Positions 25,746 to 33,257 of a stretch of DNA of 64,000 nucleotides are shown here, piece by piece; position 1 is the stretch's first letter, and the number at the start of each line of letters is the position of its first letter. The position numbers and the translations under genes are program-made. This stretch comes from Synechocystis sp. PCC 7338 (GTDB taxonomy: Bacteria > Cyanobacteriota > Cyanobacteriia > Cyanobacteriales > Microcystaceae), in contig NZ_CP054306.1 of NCBI RefSeq assembly GCF_018282115.1, forward strand, positions 3,333,488 to 3,397,487, given 5' to 3'. Below the pieces are notes generated by a model. It ran no database searches. It saw nothing but the letters and a program-made list of their open reading frames with translations, and was not told where the DNA came from.

Positions 25746-26396
25746 TCAATAATCCTGCAACACAACTTCTCCTTGGCGCAGAATTCGAAAGATTTCGTTT
25801 GCTTCATCCCATTGGGCAACGGTGGACGGCAGACCTTTACCAATTGGTCCCTGTTGCTCCAGACTGAGACAATCCAAGCAGTTTACAATAGGGAAAGTTT
25901 CGGCAATATCGACCAACTTTTCCAGGGGGGGCTGTCCCGATAAATTGGCACTGGTGGTGGCCAAGGGGCCCGTTTGCAGCAAAATTTCCAAGGCGATCGC
26001 CTGATCGGGAATGCGGACCCCAATGGTTCGGTCTTGGCGAGGGTTAATTTCCGGGGGCAACTTCTCACCGGACGGCAAAACTAGGGTTAACGCACCGGGC
26101 CAATATTTTGCCATTATTGCCTGCCACACTTGTCTTTCCCGTTGACTGCCTGCCAGGTAAGGAAAAATTTGCTCCACGGTTGCCGCCATGAGAATCAATG
26201 GTTTACTAGTTTCTCGTTGTTTAAGCTCATAAATTAAACCTGAGTTTTCTGGACGCACCGCCAAGGCCGGCACTGTGTCCGTGGGAAAACTGACCACCCG
26301 ATGGGCGATCGCCGCTGAGACTAACTCCGATTGACTGACTAGGGGCACGGTTAAGTCCGACTCATCAAATTCAACATCACTATTGTTACCAGGCAA
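25746..26396 (-). CDS. sua5: Threonylcarbamoyl-AMP synthase (Sua5/YrdC)
   Basis: This 216-residue YrdC-domain enzyme makes threonylcarbamoyl-AMP from Thr, bicarbonate and ATP, the first step of the t6A37 modification of ANN-decoding tRNAs. Typical phrases are VVSFPTDTVPALAV, LKQRETSKPLIL, WPGALTLVLPSGEKLPP, RIPDQAIALEIL and PLATTSANLSGQP. The start is uncertain: the longest frame begins at a TTG and no in-frame ATG lies before the conserved domain. It has no C-terminal Sua5 domain, so it is the short TsaC-like type. The psb32-like gene lies 10 bp upstream on the same strand, so they probably form an operon. Confidence 0.88.
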   Translation of the reverse strand: MPGNNSDVEFDESDLTVPLVSQSELVSAAIAHRVVSFPTDTVPALAVRPENSGLIYELKQRETSKPLILMAATVEQIFPYLAGSQRERQVWQAIMAKYWPGALTLVLPSGEKLPPEINPRQDRTIGVRIPDQAIALEILLQTGPLATTSANLSGQPPLEKLVDIAETFPIVNCLDCLSLEQQGPIGKGLPSTVAQWDEANEIFRILRQGEVVLQDY

Positions 26397-26406
26397 TGCT
26401 CATTGT

Positions 26407-27132
26407 TCACCGTCCCGGTAAGCCCACGTACCAAAAGTAAGTCACCATGGGAATTAGGGTTGCCAACGCCAACAGCACTACTACCCAAATGGTGGCACTG
26501 GTATCGTCGGTTTCTTCCGCCGTGGTGAAAGTTCCTTCCAAGCTAATTTCTTCCAGAACTGGGGGGCCGGGGTCCGGTTGTCCAGCCAAAATGGCGCCCA
26601 AACGTTTGTTTGCTTCAATTAACGCTTGGTTATACTTTGCCCCATCCTTAAGGGGGACTGCCAGGGTTTCCCGCAGTAAACTATCGACCATCTCATCGGT
26701 TAATAGGGCTTCCGCCGCCTCTCCCCGACGCAAAGCAGTGCTGTTGGTGAGGGTATCTAGCACTAATAGGGTTTGATTACTCTGGCTGGTTTCATCGGGA
26801 TACCAGCGTTCAAACAGATCATTAACAAAGCCGTCGATGGTAACATCAAAATCCAAACGGCGGATAACCACAAACCGAGCTTCTTGCCCACTGGACTGGG
26901 CTAATTTTTTTAGATCGCCATTTATTCTGTTTTCATTGGCCAGGCTGATGGCTTCTGCTTGATCCACCAAAAAAGTCTTAGAGGCAGGGGCCAAAACTGG
27001 CAGATCGTAAACGCCAGTCGCCAAGACTGGGGCTGGGCTAAGACCCAACAGTACTAGGCTTAAAAACAAAGAACTGAGCAAACGTCTACAAACAATACTC
27101 AGATTAAAGGGATGGTGAGGGGCGACAGTCAT
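26407..27132 (-). CDS. psb32: Psb32-like TPM-domain protein
   Basis: This 241-residue exported protein has a signal peptide or anchor at residues about 15-38 (SLFLSLVLLGLSPAPVLA). A TPM (TLP18.3/Psb32/MOLO-1) domain at about 50-185 includes FLVDQAEAISLANENRI and FVVIRRLDFDVT. A Glu/Asp-rich linker and one C-terminal transmembrane helix (TIWVVVLLALATLIPMVTYF) follow. Members support photosystem II repair and photoprotection in the thylakoid lumen; the Synechocystis 6803 protein is sll1390, from memory. I chose the ATG at 27132; a GTG 24 bp upstream is the alternative. It is probably co-transcribed with sua5. Confidence 0.85.
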   Translation of the reverse strand: MTVAPHHPFNLSIVCRRLLSSLFLSLVLLGLSPAPVLATGVYDLPVLAPASKTFLVDQAEAISLANENRINGDLKKLAQSSGQEARFVVIRRLDFDVTIDGFVNDLFERWYPDETSQSNQTLLVLDTLTNSTALRRGEAAEALLTDEMVDSLLRETLAVPLKDGAKYNQALIEANKRLGAILAGQPDPGPPVLEEISLEGTFTTAEETDDTSATIWVVVLLALATLIPMVTYFWYVGLPGR

Positions 27133-27333
27133 GGGCAATTGCCGGTAAAACTCCACTCTTCAGCTTACCAAAAACAGGTCAAAGGCAAATTTTGACAGGG
27201 GCAACAACTGTTGCAAAATGATGAAGTTGTCAAGTCAAGCCCTGGTTACTGTGCTCTTTGACGCAGAAATTAAAGGTTTCTAAGTCTTATAACAACGAAA
27301 AGTTTTGAAGATTAGGACAGCCGAAAAGTTTGG

Positions 27334-27546
27334 CTAAAAACTTAACTTAAGGGCGTTGACAGGGACATCATCCCAGGAGCCAACTATGCGGAGTTGCGCT
27401 GTCCATCCTTCTGCTTTTTGGGCAGGGGTCAGATTTTCCTGCCAAGAACGATGGCAATCCTGGGCGGCTTCTTCGTCCAAACAAGCAATGCAAGCATAGA
27501 TAATGCCTGTGGGATCTAGCTGTTCATTGACCCAAATTTTTTCCAT
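27334..27546 (-). CDS. Small conserved hypothetical protein
   Basis: This 70-residue protein begins MEKIWVNEQLD, with an AAGGA ribosome-binding sequence about 9 bases upstream that supports this start over a TTG further out. It is acidic with three Cys (YACIACLDEE ... DCHRSW) and several Trp residues, and has no signal peptide. It could bind a metal or form a small structural unit, but I do not recognise it. It lies 57 bp downstream of another unknown gene on the same strand. Confidence 0.65.
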   Translation of the reverse strand: MEKIWVNEQLDPTGIIYACIACLDEEAAQDCHRSWQENLTPAQKAEGWTAQLRIVGSWDDVPVNALKLSF

Positions 27547-27603
27547 GAAGTGTTTTTCCTTGGCTGACAAAGACCACCGACGGTGGCTCTCAACTTAAGA
27601 CTA

Positions 27604-28131
27604 TCAAAAGTCTTGACTTCTCGACTTTTCGGCGGCAATAACCAAAAGCAAATTTTTTAGCTGGACTGTGACTGATGCCGCAGTGTAGGGGTCATCCGGG
27701 TCAGGGGGCTTACCGGGAATTTCAAAATGGGGTCGTTCGCCATAGATTTGTCCCCAACGAAAATCCGCTTGACGCACAATTTCTTTCAACAGGGCAGAAT
27801 TATCTAGCAACTGCTCCACCATGGTGTTCAGCGCCATTAGGGGAAACTCCAAGTGTTTACTAATCAAAGCATCTGCTTCGTCAATGCGATTTTGCAGCAC
27901 CAACAACAATGCCCCCTCGGAATCCCGCAAATGATCGTTGACAAATAATTTCAGCTCCGTCTTTCGCTGTATCAATTTAGGTACGGGAGACTCTCCTTTG
28001 AGAAAATCCCCCCCTGCCTGGCCAATCACATCGGCCAAAGTTCTTTCCCTACCGGCGATCGCCTCTAGAAAAATTTGTCGGTCTTGGTTTGATGCCGATG
28101 CCGACTCGGGGTGATGGGGTAAATTCGTCAT
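27604..28131 (-). CDS. Conserved hypothetical protein
   Basis: This 175-residue soluble protein is predicted mostly helical. The central part (SEGALLLVLQNRIDEADALISKHLEFPL) reads as amphipathic helices, and the C-terminus holds a Pro/Asp-rich loop (EIPGKPPDPDDPYTAA) and a hydrophobic helix (VQLKNLLLVIAAEK). I do not recognise a family and no catalytic motif stands out. The ATG at 28131 is preferred over an adjacent TTG. It lies between a universal stress protein gene and a small unknown gene, all on the minus strand. Confidence 0.7.
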   Translation of the reverse strand: MTNLPHHPESASASNQDRQIFLEAIAGRERTLADVIGQAGGDFLKGESPVPKLIQRKTELKLFVNDHLRDSEGALLLVLQNRIDEADALISKHLEFPLMALNTMVEQLLDNSALLKEIVRQADFRWGQIYGERPHFEIPGKPPDPDDPYTAASVTVQLKNLLLVIAAEKSRSQDF

Positions 28132-28173
28132 CAAAAAATCAGGAGAATTCCAGCGGGTGAAGGGACAATCTAG

Positions 28174-28638
28174 CTAATGTTGGACAATCAACACCGAGCA
28201 TTGCACATGGTGAATGACATAACTACTGACACTACCTAAAAATACCTCCGCTAAACCCTTCAGTCCCCGGCGACCGAGCACCACTAAGTCTGCATCCCAA
28301 TTCTTGACCATGTCACGAATCCACCGCCCCGGTTCCCCTACTTTCACATCCCACTCACATTGCAATCCATCTTCCTGCACCTTTTGGACGATGGATTGCA
28401 GCCACTCCCGGGCCTCCGTTTGTCGTTCTTCCAAATGCTCTTGAATTACTTGGGAAAAGCCAATGGCTGCCTCCCCATAAAAGCTGGGGTAAATACTCAA
28501 ATCTTGACTGTCCACCGGAATACAGTAGAACAGCATTAACTGAGAAGATTCCTTCTGGGCCAGGGCGATTGCCTGCTGTAAAACTTCCTTGGCCAATTCA
28601 GAGCGGTCTAAGGCGACTAAAATCCTTCCGTAGCCCAT
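28174..28638 (-). CDS. Universal stress protein (UspA family)
   Basis: This 154-residue single-domain UspA protein starts MGYGRILVALDRSE and contains the ATP-binding signature GRRGLKGLAEVFLGSVSSYV (Gly-x2-Gly-x9-Gly-Ser). Members bind ATP or other nucleotides and act in stress signalling; the partner is unknown. The ATG at 28638 follows GGAGT closely and matches the family's usual N-terminus, so I reject the longer frame that begins 36 bp upstream. In Synechocystis 6803 this is sll1388, from memory. Confidence 0.9.
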   Translation of the reverse strand: MGYGRILVALDRSELAKEVLQQAIALAQKESSQLMLFYCIPVDSQDLSIYPSFYGEAAIGFSQVIQEHLEERQTEAREWLQSIVQKVQEDGLQCEWDVKVGEPGRWIRDMVKNWDADLVVLGRRGLKGLAEVFLGSVSSYVIHHVQCSVLIVQH

Positions 28639-28835
28639 GGTGGAAACTCCTGCCCCATATCTGCGGCCTAGCAAAACACAGGTGCATCAAACTCACCTTC
28701 ATACTTCTAATTTTAGCTTTTAGGTTCTGGGGGTGATGTAATTTTTGGTTCAGCAGTAGGAAATCCTGGGAAATCCACAGTCCACTACATCCTGTCTTCA
28801 AGCCAGCAAGCTGGACATACCGGAGCTAAATTAAT

Positions 28836-28866
28836 AAAAAACTGGGTCCAACTAGGGGAACCCAGT
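28836..28866 (-). terminator. Terminator downstream of tRNA-Arg
   Basis: On the minus strand ACTGGGT pairs with ACCCAGT around a 12-base loop, and the stem runs into TTTTTTATT. It lies about 33 bp past the tRNA-Arg 3' end. Confidence 0.8.
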
Positions 28867-28898
28867 TCAGCGATAATAATCGGCGTGAAGCCAAAAAA

Positions 28899-28972
28899 CG
28901 GGCTTGGAGGGACTCGAACCCCCGACCTCGTGGTCCGTAGCCACGCGCTCTAATCCACTAAGCTACAAGCCC
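28899..28972 (-). tRNA. trnR-ACG: tRNA-Arg (anticodon ACG)
   Basis: This 74-nt cloverleaf has acceptor GGGCTTG pairing with CAAGCCC and a G discriminator. The anticodon stem CGTGG/CCACG encloses loop CTACGGA with anticodon ACG, and the T arm contains GGTTCGAGTCC-like bases. The A34 is normally edited to inosine to read CGN codons. CCA is not encoded. Confidence 0.95.
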
Positions 28973-29102
28973 TAGCCGTTTACCTGACGATTTATAACAC
29001 TATCACAGTGGTCGAAATTTCCGCAAGCTTTTTGGATAGGGAGCACTGGGGGAATTTTTGGTAGGATAGCAAAGATAATAAATAACCCTTTGGAGAAAAC
29101 CT

Positions 29103-29219
29103 GTGATCGAACCCCTATTGCTCGGCATTGTACTTGGACTGATTCCTGTAACCCTAGCGGGGCTGTTTGTGGCGGCCTACCTGCAGTATAAGCGGGGCAA
29201 CCAGTTCAACTTGGATTAG
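29103..29219 (+). CDS. petG: Cytochrome b6f complex subunit 5 (PetG)
   Basis: This 38-residue single-span membrane protein starts at a GTG with a good upstream GGAG. It begins [19 protein letters not shown], continues through a hydrophobic helix and ends [11 protein letters not shown], which is the classic PetG sequence pattern. PetG is an essential small subunit at the periphery of the cytochrome b6f dimer in thylakoid membranes. It is monocistronic, between a divergent tRNA-Arg and the convergent phosphatase gene. Confidence 0.95.
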   Translation: MIEPLLLGIVLGLIPVTLAGLFVAAYLQYKRGNQFNLD

Positions 29220-29291
29220 GGAACCTCCGTCATCAGTCATTTTCCCAAAATAAATACTTTCCGGCCTGGCCGAAGATTTGGCGCAGGAAAA

Positions 29292-29328
29292 CCCCAATTT
29301 CAGCAGTAGCGAGTTGGGGCTTAGTTTT
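29292..29328 (+). terminator. Possible petG terminator
   Basis: CCCCAA (29292-29297) pairs with TTGGGG (29314-29319) around a 16-base loop, and CTTAGTTTT follows on the plus strand. The long loop and broken T-run make it a weak candidate, about 75 bp after petG. Confidence 0.4.
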
Positions 29329-29341
29329 GGTTGGTCTTGGT

Positions 29342-29398
29342 AAAAAAAAGAATCGGCTAATTTTCTTGACCTCCACCAGAGGTTCTTTCTAGCCGACT
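29342..29398 (-). terminator. Terminator of the PPP phosphatase gene
   Basis: On the minus strand AGTCGGCTA and GAACCTC pair with their partners AGGTC and TAGCCGATT across a long hairpin with a small internal loop, and eight T follow. It is about 60 bp past the stop of the phosphatase gene. Confidence 0.85.
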
Positions 29399-29459
29399 GC
29401 GGTCAAGTGTTTCATTGGCAAGCATCCGGCAAATATACCAAATATTTTTTCTGCTTAGG

Positions 29460-30224
29460 TTACCCCAGCAGACCTCTTTTTTTCCCTTTTTGCCGGGAAC
29501 GATGGAAATTTTTGGGGGGTAGGGCAACCACCGCATCTTCCAGGGACAGACGCCGGACTTCGTTGGTGAAAATATGAGCTTGATAAACTTCTTGGTTATT
29601 CAGCTCTAGGGCCGTGAGCCAGCCACTTTTGGGGTGATAGGCTCCAGTGTCAATATCCAACCAACCCGGACCCGAAACTAATTTGCCTGGCTCCACATCG
29701 GCAAAGGTGAAAGTTATGGTGTGCCCGGTGATAATTAACTTATTGGCAAAATAGGGATAGGGGTAGCGGTGAAATTCGTCCCTAATCCAACAGAATTGGG
29801 CTTCTCCCTGCTCTTCGATGGGGAGGCGGGGATCCACCCCGGCATGAACTAGCCAAACGTCCCCCAAATCGAGATAGAGGGGTAAATTACGCATCCAGTC
29901 CACATGACTTTGGGGAATCTGGTGGTCATAACTCTCTAGGGTTGATTTGCCGCCGCTATAAATCCAAGCGTGGAGTGACTGAGGAGAAAAGTTAACGCCC
30001 CCCACCGCATCCAACATCATTTGTTCATGGTTGCCCAACAGGCAATGGTATTTGTTGCCCATGACGAAGTCCACCACTTTAGCGCTTTCCGGCCCCCGGT
30101 CAATCAAATCACCGACAAAGTAAACCCCATCCCGGTCATTGGGGGCGATCGCCTCGAACAAATTAGTAAGGGCATCGAAATGGCCGTGGACATCACCAAA
30201 GATAATGCGTCGAGGATTGGGCAT
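29460..30224 (-). CDS. pppA: PPP-family serine/threonine protein phosphatase
   Basis: This 254-residue metallophosphatase has the three PPP signatures: GDVHGH (residues 9-14), GDLIDRGPES and GNHEQM. A later GHT and C-terminal IDTGAYH supply the remaining metal or phosphate contacts. Family members remove phosphate from Ser/Thr, or hydrolyse diadenosine polyphosphates (ApaH relatives), in the cytoplasm. The tail is basic (RQKGKKRGLLG). In Synechocystis 6803 the equivalent gene is sll1387, pppA, from memory. It appears monocistronic with its own terminator. Confidence 0.87.
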   Translation of the reverse strand: MPNPRRIIFGDVHGHFDALTNLFEAIAPNDRDGVYFVGDLIDRGPESAKVVDFVMGNKYHCLLGNHEQMMLDAVGGVNFSPQSLHAWIYSGGKSTLESYDHQIPQSHVDWMRNLPLYLDLGDVWLVHAGVDPRLPIEEQGEAQFCWIRDEFHRYPYPYFANKLIITGHTITFTFADVEPGKLVSGPGWLDIDTGAYHPKSGWLTALELNNQEVYQAHIFTNEVRRLSLEDAVVALPPKNFHRSRQKGKKRGLLG

Positions 30225-30453
30225 GGATCAAGCGAGCCGGGGCAGGGGGAAATTTGCAGGACAGTCTAAAACAATTGCAGAAACAAGTCTCTAAAGGTTA
30301 GGGAAGGGTCGAGATGGGCAAGGGATAAATGGTTTAACTTGGGTTGATTCCCTAGTCCAATATAGTCCAAGGTCCAGATAATGGAGTTTTTCCCGGCTTC
30401 AGGGAGTGATCAGTCCAAAATGTTGGCTAGTTTGAGAGTGGTTTTAGAACTTT

Positions 30454-30969
30454 TTAGAACTGTAGATAGTGAAGCAGTTGGGTAATCAGTGCTACCGGTA
30501 ATCCCAAGCGTTTTTGTAAGTCCCCCAGGTTACGATATTCTCCCCTGGTTTCCCTTTCTTGTAACAAGGCAGTGGCGATCGCCGGGGAAAGGTTGGGCAC
30601 AGTGAGCAATTGGTTAAGGTCAGCTTGGTTAACGGGAATTTTTGGTGGAGCTAGTAGACTGTCTGGGTCAGCATAGGTAAAGGAAAGAATGGGTTCCCAA
30701 GGCTTAATTTGTTGCACAGGGACATTGAGGGCGGCCGCCAAGTCCTCCAGGGCTAAAAATTGCACCCCCAGGTTGCTCAACTCCTTCAGTTGTCGGGCTT
30801 GATGAATGGATAACCCCGGCAGGCGCAACCACTCATCCACTGTGGCCTGGTTGACTTCGATCCTGAGCCCCAACTCGCCGGCGATCGCCAATTCTTGCCA
30901 AGATTGAAAACGGTAGTAGGGATCGCTTTGCAGACGGTGTTGGAGGGCCCGACGACGAAAATTGACCAT
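30454..30969 (-). CDS. Helix-hairpin-helix (ComEA-like) protein
   Basis: This 171-residue protein contains two helix-hairpin-helix units that normally contact DNA backbone. One is VDEWLRLPGLSIHQARQLKEL; the second is VNQADLNQLLTVPNLSPAIA, continuing with ALLQERETRGEYRNLGDLQKRLGL. The second unit closely resembles ComEA of competence systems. There is no obvious signal peptide or membrane anchor, so it is not a classical surface ComEA and may act on DNA inside the cell. I used the ATG at 30969; a TTG 6 bp upstream is possible. It is divergent from the CbiC-like gene, 131 bp away. Confidence 0.8.
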   Translation of the reverse strand: MVNFRRRALQHRLQSDPYYRFQSWQELAIAGELGLRIEVNQATVDEWLRLPGLSIHQARQLKELSNLGVQFLALEDLAAALNVPVQQIKPWEPILSFTYADPDSLLAPPKIPVNQADLNQLLTVPNLSPAIATALLQERETRGEYRNLGDLQKRLGLPVALITQLLHYLQF

Positions 30970-31100
30970 GGCCAAGGGGAAGGAAGGGTAACAAATACAA
31001 TTCTAGTAGAGAAAAATCCCCGCCACTCCACCATCTGGGATTGTAGAAATAGGGGAAGATGGTATGGAGGCATTTCATCCCCTGCACTGGCACAAGCATA

Positions 31101-31727
31101 ATGAATTGGCATATTAGCGACGCCCAAAACCTGGCCACCATCGATTATGAAATCGGAGACCATGGCCATACCCCTGCCCAGTATGAAATTCTGCGGCGAG
31201 TTATCTACGCCACTGGGGATTTTGAGTACCTTAAGCTACTGCATTTTTCTCCACGGGTACTAACCATCGGCGCCGCCGCTCTAGCTTCTCGCACGACAAT
31301 TATGGTGGATGTGCCCATGGTGCAGGTGGGCATTGTCCCTACTTTGCAAAAAACTTTTGCCAACCCTGTTTACTGTGCTACCCAAAGCATCACCAGGCCC
31401 CAAAAGGAAAGAACAGAAGAAGCTTGGGGTATATTCAACCTCGCCCACCGTTACCCAGATGGGATTTTTGTGATCGGCCATGGCCAAACCGCCTTAGATG
31501 CGCTGATGGAGTTAGTGGCAGCCCAACGTATCCAGCCAGCCCTGGTCATTGCCACCGCCACCAATTTTGGCGATCGCCGGGACGTAGAGTTAAATTTGCA
31601 AGAAGCTAATATTCCCCACATCACAGTCCAGGGAAGAAAAGGGGGAGCGGAGGTGGCCGTGGCCATCATCACCGCCCTAGTGGATTTGGCTTGGCAGGCC
31701 TACGAACAAAGAGCCCATCTAAATTAG
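31101..31727 (+). CDS. CbiC/CobH (precorrin-8X methylmutase) homologue with altered active site
   Basis: This 208-residue protein has the CbiC/CobH fold pattern: RRVIYATGDFEY near residues 32-43, the IMVDVPMVQVGI strand, a VIGHGQTALDALMEL turn near 124 and a glycine-rich GRKGGAEVAVA end. True precorrin isomerases that move the C-11 methyl have a catalytic His in the first motif (IHA-type). Here that position is Tyr36. The usual GNAPTAL turn also reads GHGQTAL. Annotated as a precorrin isomerase in Synechocystis (slr1467, from memory), it may have another substrate. The start at ATG 31101 fits the family; an upstream frame of 14 codons is not supported. Confidence 0.75.
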   Translation: MNWHISDAQNLATIDYEIGDHGHTPAQYEILRRVIYATGDFEYLKLLHFSPRVLTIGAAALASRTTIMVDVPMVQVGIVPTLQKTFANPVYCATQSITRPQKERTEEAWGIFNLAHRYPDGIFVIGHGQTALDALMELVAAQRIQPALVIATATNFGDRRDVELNLQEANIPHITVQGRKGGAEVAVAIITALVDLAWQAYEQRAHLN

Positions 31728-31759
31728 TCATTTCCAACCTTTCCACACCAGATTTAATT

Positions 31760-32209
31760 ATGGCTTTTTGGCTGATGAAGTCCGAACCCGTCACCTATGG
31801 CATTCACCATCTCAAAGCGGAAGGAGAAACCCTCTGGGATGGGGTGAGAAATTACCAAGCTCGCAACTTTTTACAGTCCATGGCCGTGGGAGATCAAGCT
31901 TTTTTTTACCATTCCAACTGCAAGCCACCGGGCATTGTCGGACTAATGACCATTACCGCCGCGCAAGTGGTGGACCCCACCCAGTTTGACCCTGCCAGCC
32001 CATACTTTGACCCCAAGGCTACTCCGGAAAAGCCCCGCTGGTTCACCATTAAAGCCCGTTTTACCAGAGAATTTCCCCAGATGATTACTTTGCCGACCCT
32101 TAAAGCACAGTTTAATCCGGAGGAATTGGGAGTGCTAAAAAAAGGTAACCGTCTTTCCGTGCTTCCCGTCTCCCCGGCGATCGCCAATCGAATTTTAGAG
32201 TTAGCTTAA
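31760..32209 (+). CDS. EVE-domain protein
   Basis: This 149-residue single-domain protein of the EVE/PUA-like superfamily begins MAFWLMKSEPVTYG and has the conserved DGVRNYQARNF and AFFYHSNCKPPGIVG stretches, with ARFTRE and KKGNRLSVLPV later. Related EVE and YTH domains recognise modified bases (methylated adenine or cytosine) in RNA or DNA; THYN1 is a eukaryotic relative. The start is the ATG at 31760, as upstream residues are not conserved-like. It lies 32 bp after the CbiC-like gene and 59 bp ahead of rpmH. Confidence 0.85.
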   Translation: MAFWLMKSEPVTYGIHHLKAEGETLWDGVRNYQARNFLQSMAVGDQAFFYHSNCKPPGIVGLMTITAAQVVDPTQFDPASPYFDPKATPEKPRWFTIKARFTREFPQMITLPTLKAQFNPEELGVLKKGNRLSVLPVSPAIANRILELA

Positions 32210-32268
32210 TCCATAAGCAGTGATACAATTGGAGACTGTGTCTTTTTTTGTGGAGTAACGAACGGGTC

Positions 32269-32406
32269 ATGACTCAACGAACCCTCGGCGGAACCAACCG
32301 CAAACAAAAACGTACTTCCGGTTTCCGGGCCAGAATGCGTACCCATAACGGCCGGAAAGTTATCCAGGCGCGCCGGAGTAAAGGTCGTCATCGCTTGGCT
32401 GTATAG
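32269..32406 (+). CDS. rpmH: Ribosomal protein L34
   Basis: This 45-residue, very basic protein with the L34 pattern [15 protein letters not shown] followed by [14 protein letters not shown] and ending KGRHRLAV is a component of the 50S subunit. It is the first gene of the conserved rpmH-rnpA-PH-yidC-jag cluster, with rnpA starting 9 bp after its stop. A T-rich tract (seven T) and GTGGAGTAACG precede the start. Confidence 0.96.
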   Translation: MTQRTLGGTNRKQKRTSGFRARMRTHNGRKVIQARRSKGRHRLAV

Positions 32407-32415
32407 TTTCCTTCC

Positions 32416-32790
32416 GTGGGACTACCCAGAACACTGCGCTTAAAACACTGGCAAGATTTCCAGACTGTTTATCAGCAAGGAAAGCGACACCGTCACAGCA
32501 ATTTACTAATGCGGGTTCTCGGCGATCGCCCGACCGGCCATAGCCGCTTTGGCATCACCGTCAGTCAAAAAGTTAGTAAGAAAGCCACGGTTAGAAATCG
32601 CCTAAAACGTCAAATTCGTGCCGTCATTAACCATTTCCAGCCCCAAATCAAGCCGGGCTTTGATGTGGTGATTATTGTCTTGCCCCAGGGCATTGGGTGC
32701 AATTATGAACGTTTTTTGCGAGAATTAGAGCAGTTATTTAGCCAAGCCGGGATTATTGACCATGGGCATTCGAGAAACCACCTACTATGA
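32416..32790 (+). CDS. rnpA: Ribonuclease P protein component
   Basis: This 124-residue basic protein starts at a GTG and assists the RNase P RNA in tRNA 5' maturation. It shows the family pattern: LKHWQDFQTVYQQGKR at the N-terminus, RFGITVSQKVSKKATVRNRLKR (the RNR motif region that binds RNA) in the middle, and a PGFDVVIIVLP strand later. It lies 9 bp after rpmH, and its 3' end overlaps the next gene's ATG by 29 bp, implying translational coupling. Confidence 0.95.
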   Translation: MGLPRTLRLKHWQDFQTVYQQGKRHRHSNLLMRVLGDRPTGHSRFGITVSQKVSKKATVRNRLKRQIRAVINHFQPQIKPGFDVVIIVLPQGIGCNYERFLRELEQLFSQAGIIDHGHSRNHLL

Positions 32791-33157
32791 GGGCGGCCCC
32801 CACATCGGGGACTTAATCGTCAATATTTTATTGGGATTTACCGTCATCTTTCTCCCTTTGACCATTGGGGCGATCGTCCGGGCCATCTGGCTCCGTTACA
32901 AAATCACCGATCGCCGTATTTCCGTCACCGGCGGTTGGATGGGCAAAGACCGCACTGACATCGTCTACGGAGAAGTGGCCAAAATGATTAAAATGCCCAG
33001 GGGCATAGGCATCTGGGGGGATATAGTTGTCACCCTCAATGATCGTTCTCGGCTAGAACTGCGGGCCATGCCCAACTTTCGGGAAGTCTATGACTATATG
33101 GCAGAACGGGTTGCCGACAAAACCGGCCGCCCCCTGGAAGCGATCACCCAAAACTAA
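32762..33157 (+). CDS. PH-domain (bPH2/DUF304) membrane protein
   Basis: This 131-residue protein begins MGIRETTYYEGGPH. It has a hydrophobic pair of segments near residues 15-45 (DLIVNILLGFTVIFLPLTIG, AIVRAIWLRY) and a bacterial PH-like domain with ITDRRISVTGGWMGKDR and DIVYGEVAKMIKM. It occupies the place between rnpA and yidC that yidD holds in many bacteria. Its ATG lies inside rnpA (29-bp overlap). A role in membrane-protein biogenesis is suggested by context only. Confidence 0.8.
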   Translation: MGIRETTYYEGGPHIGDLIVNILLGFTVIFLPLTIGAIVRAIWLRYKITDRRISVTGGWMGKDRTDIVYGEVAKMIKMPRGIGIWGDIVVTLNDRSRLELRAMPNFREVYDYMAERVADKTGRPLEAITQN

Positions 33158-33257
33158 GACCAACGGTCATCAATGGTATTAATCAAGCACTGGGACCACT
33201 AAGCGCCCCAGTCTCCCCGGCAAACTTGGCAATATTTATCTAGAGAGCTTGTTAGCA

